Positions 59,655-64,000 of a stretch of DNA of 64,000 bases are shown here, piece by piece. The DNA is taken from contig NC_037254.1 of assembly GCF_000002425.4 (NCBI RefSeq), forward strand, positions 1,708,758 through 1,772,757, written 5' to 3'. The first letter of the stretch is position 1. The number at the start of each line of letters is the position of its first letter. The DNA comes from Physcomitrium patens. Taxonomy: Eukaryota > Streptophyta > Bryopsida > Funariales > Funariaceae. The position numbers and the translations under genes are program-made. The notes under the pieces were generated by a model that was given only the letters and a program-made list of their open reading frames with translations, was not told the DNA's origin and ran no database searches.

Positions 59655-62600
59655 TTACTTGCCCATTGCAACCGCAACAACACAATGTGCCTTTGTTTTG
59701 CGGTTCTGGCAGAGGACTGACATTGCAGAGAAGCCTCTCACCTTGTCAACCCCTCTTGCTTCAGATTGACTCACTTGTATCAGACTAATCTCAAGTTCCA
59801 TCCATATCCAACTTTCATGCTTCATCATTGCATTGTCCAAAATCATTTGGCATCTTCCAACGTAACCCTTCTCGTTTAGCACACGTGACATCGTCATGTG
59901 AACTTTCTCTTTTCCTCCGCCATCACCGCTCCACAACACAATATGTCTGCCTTGCCACTGCATTCTCCAAACATATACTATAGCCCTCTAATGGCTATCT
60001 TTCTCAAGTTAGCCTGTTTACATTTTCCGATGGATGTTCTCTTAGTGAGATCAAAATGCAAATGGTGAACTTTGTGGCCCCATGAGCAATCGGCAGCACG
60101 TCAACCTCATTAACTGAGGAATTCTAAACGTCCTTCGAAATGTTGAGTGAGGTTGTAGCAGATGTTATTCTTTCACACTAAAGGGAAGACTTTAGTGACC
60201 TTGCCAGAACAAGGTTCTGTGGAGTCTACACCGTGTGTGCCAACCTCTTCATAAGTGAAGTATTTTCATCCATTGCCCAACAAACCAACTCCGACCTTTG
60301 TTACATTAAACGCATCGAGAACTAGCTGGGGTCTCTTCCTTGAGCTAGCTCATCTTGTTGACCCAAAAAAAGACGTTGAGCTCCAAGATGCTACAATTCA
60401 TTGCTACTTGCATGCTTATCATGCTCACATCGACTTTCTAGATGCCATTATTTGCAACCTTAGGTTTTTTTTTCACAATCTGTTATGAGCTTCACCCATA
60501 AAACACGACACACCATGGCCATAAAATACTTGAGCTGAAAATTTGCAACCTTCATAGAAGATTCAACTTGTGTAGGGAAAAGTACCACAGCTGCAAGATC
60601 GCCCTGTTGAAAGTCTGATGACTAGTTGAGCACCTCAGAACAGGGAGATTGCTCACAAAAGTCAGGTTCGTGCTCTACCACACTTTCAATCTTGCGGACC
60701 TAGCATTGTGCACATTGTTGCGCAGCTTAAGGCATAGATATTCTGTTAGCTACGGGTTCTTGTTTCACTCGCCCTCTCGAAATAGGCTCTTCAGACAAGG
60801 CATCAGACTCAACCCTGCTCGAGAGGTTGTGGAAGCACCTCTAGCACGAAACATCCAACCAAGTCCCTTACAAACAATATCAAGCTCAATCTTAGCTTTC
60901 ACATTATATGTATCTGCACCAGTTATTTCCATCACTTCTTTCACTTCAATCGCACACTCTTCAGCTTTTCCACCCTTCCACGCACTTTTAAGCTTCATTT
61001 TCTTCTCGACAAAAGATAACATTACAATCTGCTCATGTTGGATTTCAGGCTTCCAAGAGAGGAGCTTGGATCTCTGTACAAATGATGCGCAATGCAGCAC
61101 TTTCTTCATCCCCTACTGCTGATCTCACCATGTTTTCGACTTCAGAGATTGGAGGTGGGACATAAATATCAAGGACATCACCTCCACCGTCAATCTTGAC
61201 ACACATTAGAAGAGAAGACACTTGAGTTTGTCATGTTACGCTGTGAATACTTATTCCATTTGGCTGCAGATTCCAGCATCCTGTCAATTTGGGCGTGGTA
61301 ATTGATAGATAGATGGCAGACGTGGTTTAGCATCCATACAACCAACGATTTAGACATCATTATCAGAGGGTTCTCTGTTTGATCTCGTTTGGCAAGACCC
61401 GTAAGGTGCAGAGACTTCATTATTAGGTTCTCCAAATGATGGGTGTTAGACTGAAGCCTCTGAAATCTTACCAAATTCTACTTCTCAAAGACTGAGTTGT
61501 CTCAGGCTAACGACGAGTACCTTCAACCCTAAAGCTCTTCTGTTGTGGTTGCATGACTGGCACACCAATTAGAATGGAGAAATTTGATGTGATAGAGTTG
61601 CTCATGCTGACCAAACCCCATACTCTGCAGCATTGTTTTTTGCTTTGACAATTCTGCCAGTTGACTCATTATAAACCATGCAAAGTTGCCTGCATCTTGA
61701 CAAGTGTACAATGCAATGATATGTCTTGCGCCTCAATTGACATTAGACCTCAACATTTTGTTTGAAGTTAAATGAATTGACTTCACTTCCAACTATACAT
61801 TACAACCATCATGAATCTTCAACGCCTCTTAAACCTAGAGCGTTCATGGCTGATCATGGTGTCAAAGACTGTAGGGACGCAAAGAGATGTACAATGGTGA
61901 CCAGGTACGCACAACTAGATTTACTCTAAAATGTAGAAACTACCCACCAGTGTGTTATACAATGTGCCACTGCCAGTCAGCGCATTACTCCCCTATGCAC
62001 ATTCTACCCGTCCTTGTCCACCATTTCCTACTGCATACTAGACATTATTTCATAACAAACTTACTACTACATGAACATGGTAGCTCTCCTTGTTTTGTGA
62101 CTTATAAACTGTTTTTATAAATGTTCTTTCGACCCTCCAGGCATCGTGAAAATTCCACACTGAAAGTATTTCAAAAAAAGATATATTAATAGCCCTTACT
62201 TTCAAAAAAAATCTCAACTGGCCTTGCTACTTCCAAAAATCCAAAGAATAAGCCAACACAAATGATCTTGTGAAGACGCATCTTAGACTGCATTTGTCCT
62301 AATCAAAATTAAGACGATAGAGTGAAGCTCTCCTCCTTGAGTATATGATTTTTAAATTGATTTCCACCACGGAACTATTCATCCAGATTGTGAACGGTTC
62401 GCTGGTTGCGCACAAAGTGGCAAAGAAGTAGGGAACTGGAACCATGCTTGCTGGGAAGACGGCATGTTTGTCATCTCAATTGAACTTTGGAGAGTAGAGA
62501 GCATGAGAGCCTCAATTCTTGCTTCGTTATTCGTCTTAGATGTTGTTGATCTTTGCTATGGTTCTTCTAAGCCTCTTAATTTGCATTACTGCATGCATTA

Positions 62601-62932
62601 TCCTCTAGTCTTGACCTCGTGTTGGTATACTGGCCTGTACACAGTGACAAAATTGATGTGTAATCTAGCAGATTCTCTCTTCCAAACGCAATCCCATCAT
62701 CTTCGATTCCCCTCCTTTTTCTACGGTGGACTTCATTGCGCACTGTCTTCAGTGTTTGGACAGGAGTGTAATGGCAGATGAGTCCAAATATTGGTCTTGC
62801 TACATGAAGATTCCCGAGTAAGAGAGCCAGGACGGTGAAAGTTTTACACATGTGGTACTTCACAGAGGTGATGAAGTTATGCATGGCATTGAGGCAGCGT
62901 CTCCAATGTCCTTGAGCTCCGAGAATGTGCAA
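59655..62932 (-). other. Possible decayed host gene, weak coding signal
   Basis: Balanced base composition unlike the repeat block. Several minus-strand frames of 60-118 residues have gene-like amino-acid composition: 62932-62576, 61711-61529, 61474-61190, 61109-60765 (KSAWKGGKAEECAIEVKEV) and 59963-59655. An additional stretch around 61200-61040 reads KIDGGGDVLDIYVPPPISEV. They cannot be linked into a convincing exon chain and I recognise no family. It may be a pseudogene or a fast-evolving gene. Confidence 0.25.
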
Positions 62933-64000
62933 AAATTACATATATGGCTAGAGATTCTTTCAGCAGAAGTTTCTAAAGATTTAAGAATCCAGGCTTAGCG
63001 ACTGAGTTTCTGTTTATAGAATGTTATCGTCAACATAGTGAACGATCTTGAGGGTGACCAAGAACTGAGCAAAGACCTAGCAGAAACCGTCAGGCTGCGT
63101 GTGATCCGTTAGCCACTGCAGGTGGCATTGGAAACGCTTGCTCCGGCTTTGTCAGGATTGTAATATTTTTTCTCAAGACTGAACGTGCATCGCACATAAT
63201 TAGGATAGTTTTGAAAGCCTCTGGGTTTTAGAGAAGGCTTTTGAGCTGTGCTTTAAAGAAGAAGAAAAATCCTCTTTCCAATCCTCTGATTCAAGAGAAC
63301 AGATTGATTCTTTCTTTGAAGTTTTGTTTTATTGCGAACAAGGACAGTTTGGGAGCTTGGTGCACTTACACTGAAAGATGATGTTGATTCATGGGCCGAG
63401 TCCATTTGATCCACAGAGGCTGGTTCAGACATTTGATGAAGTACTCTTGCGAATTGGCGCGATTACCATGATGCTGATAAGACAAACTTGGTGAGGTTGA
63501 AACAACGGATCTTGTGTAACCAGGTAGCTCCACAGTTGCAGAATAAGAATTGTGAGAGAGCACTACGGTGTGTTGATGCTCTGAGGCAAATATCGGATCA
63601 TTTGATTACATCGTATTTTGTATTTATAGCATTAGCAAAATTAGGAAGACAAGATGATGTTGTGAGTCCTGTTCACGCTAATTGGTCACGGTAATAATGA
63701 GGTTGACGTCTATGTCTAGGCATTGGACGTAGTCATTGAAGAGTGAGAAATTTCATGCTGTTGAGAAGGCATTTTTCCATCTCCTTGAGTACTTTGGTCA
63801 ATACAGAGGGTAGTTTCCAACACAAGTGCTTGAGAGACTTCTGTTGCAAGAGCTAGCTGGACGCATGAGTTACATTAAGTAAGTCAAACAACCTTTGAAA
63901 ATTGCGTGTAAATAGAAGAACTTGGCAGTTGTTGTTGCAGAGAATGAAGGTCTAGCATTGGAAGATAGACGGAGGCTAATGATACAAGAGCAAACATAGT
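62933..64000 (+). other. Unassigned region at the right edge with gene-like frame
   Basis: A plus-strand helical-looking frame at 63488-63694 (RLKQRILCNQVAPQLQNKNC, ERALRCVDALRQISDHL) and a short one at about 63229-63350 (VLEKAFELCFKEEEKSSF) suggest remnants of a helical-repeat protein that may continue beyond the window. Stops between them and poor splice sites point to decay. Family not recognised. Confidence 0.25.

Overview
The window looks like nuclear DNA of a land plant, most likely a moss. The evidence is intron-rich plant genes at both ends, a plastid-type DEAD-box helicase, chromodomain Ty3/gypsy elements of plant type, and a decayed immune-receptor gene that joins a protein kinase to an NB-ARC and leucine-rich repeats. 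That kinase-NB-ARC-LRR order is known from mosses. The assignment is inference from family knowledge; no species can be named.

Layout. 1-2762 (minus): the 5' six exons of a chloroplast-type RH3-like DEAD-box helicase that runs off the left edge. 2763-4190: intergenic, GC-rich next to the helicase and then very AT-rich. 4190-10394 (plus): an unrecognised nine-coding-exon gene (about 856 residues predicted) behind a long leader that carries a small poly-leucine upstream ORF and probably a 1.25 kb leader intron. 10.9-44.2 kb: a block of mobile-element debris. It holds a Ty1/copia fossil (minus), two old Ty3/gypsy fossils of one family (13.9-17.4 kb and 20.4-32.1 kb), a young whole-looking member of that family (25559-31931, minus) nested in the second one with a 5-bp target duplication, a pair of inverted ~2 kb repeats with a telomere-like TTTAGGA-rich tract, and a Tc1-type DD34E transposase pseudogene. 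A GC-rich gene-less island follows at 39.6-42.0 kb.

43.1-57.9 kb (minus): a broken kinase-NB-ARC-LRR gene. Its LRR part has expanded into a regular array of 288-bp units (four LRRs each), at least 16 of them. A second, older gypsy element (44216-50345, plus) sits inside one unit with a 5-bp duplication. The LTRs of that element are packed with heat-shock-element-like GAAnnTTCnnGAA modules. 58.4-59.1 kb: a fragment of an ISE2-like Ski2-family helicase. 59.6-64 kb: weak coding signal on both strands that I could not assign.

The most notable signals are a small third ORF between pol and the 3' LTR, conserved in three gypsy copies of two families; the heat-shock-like LTR inside an immune-receptor locus; the LRR array in which 12 of 16 unit junctions carry a stop at the same codon; the Tc1-type transposase in a plant context; and the inverted repeats with telomere-like tracts. 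Splice sites and frames were worked out by eye; no database search was run.
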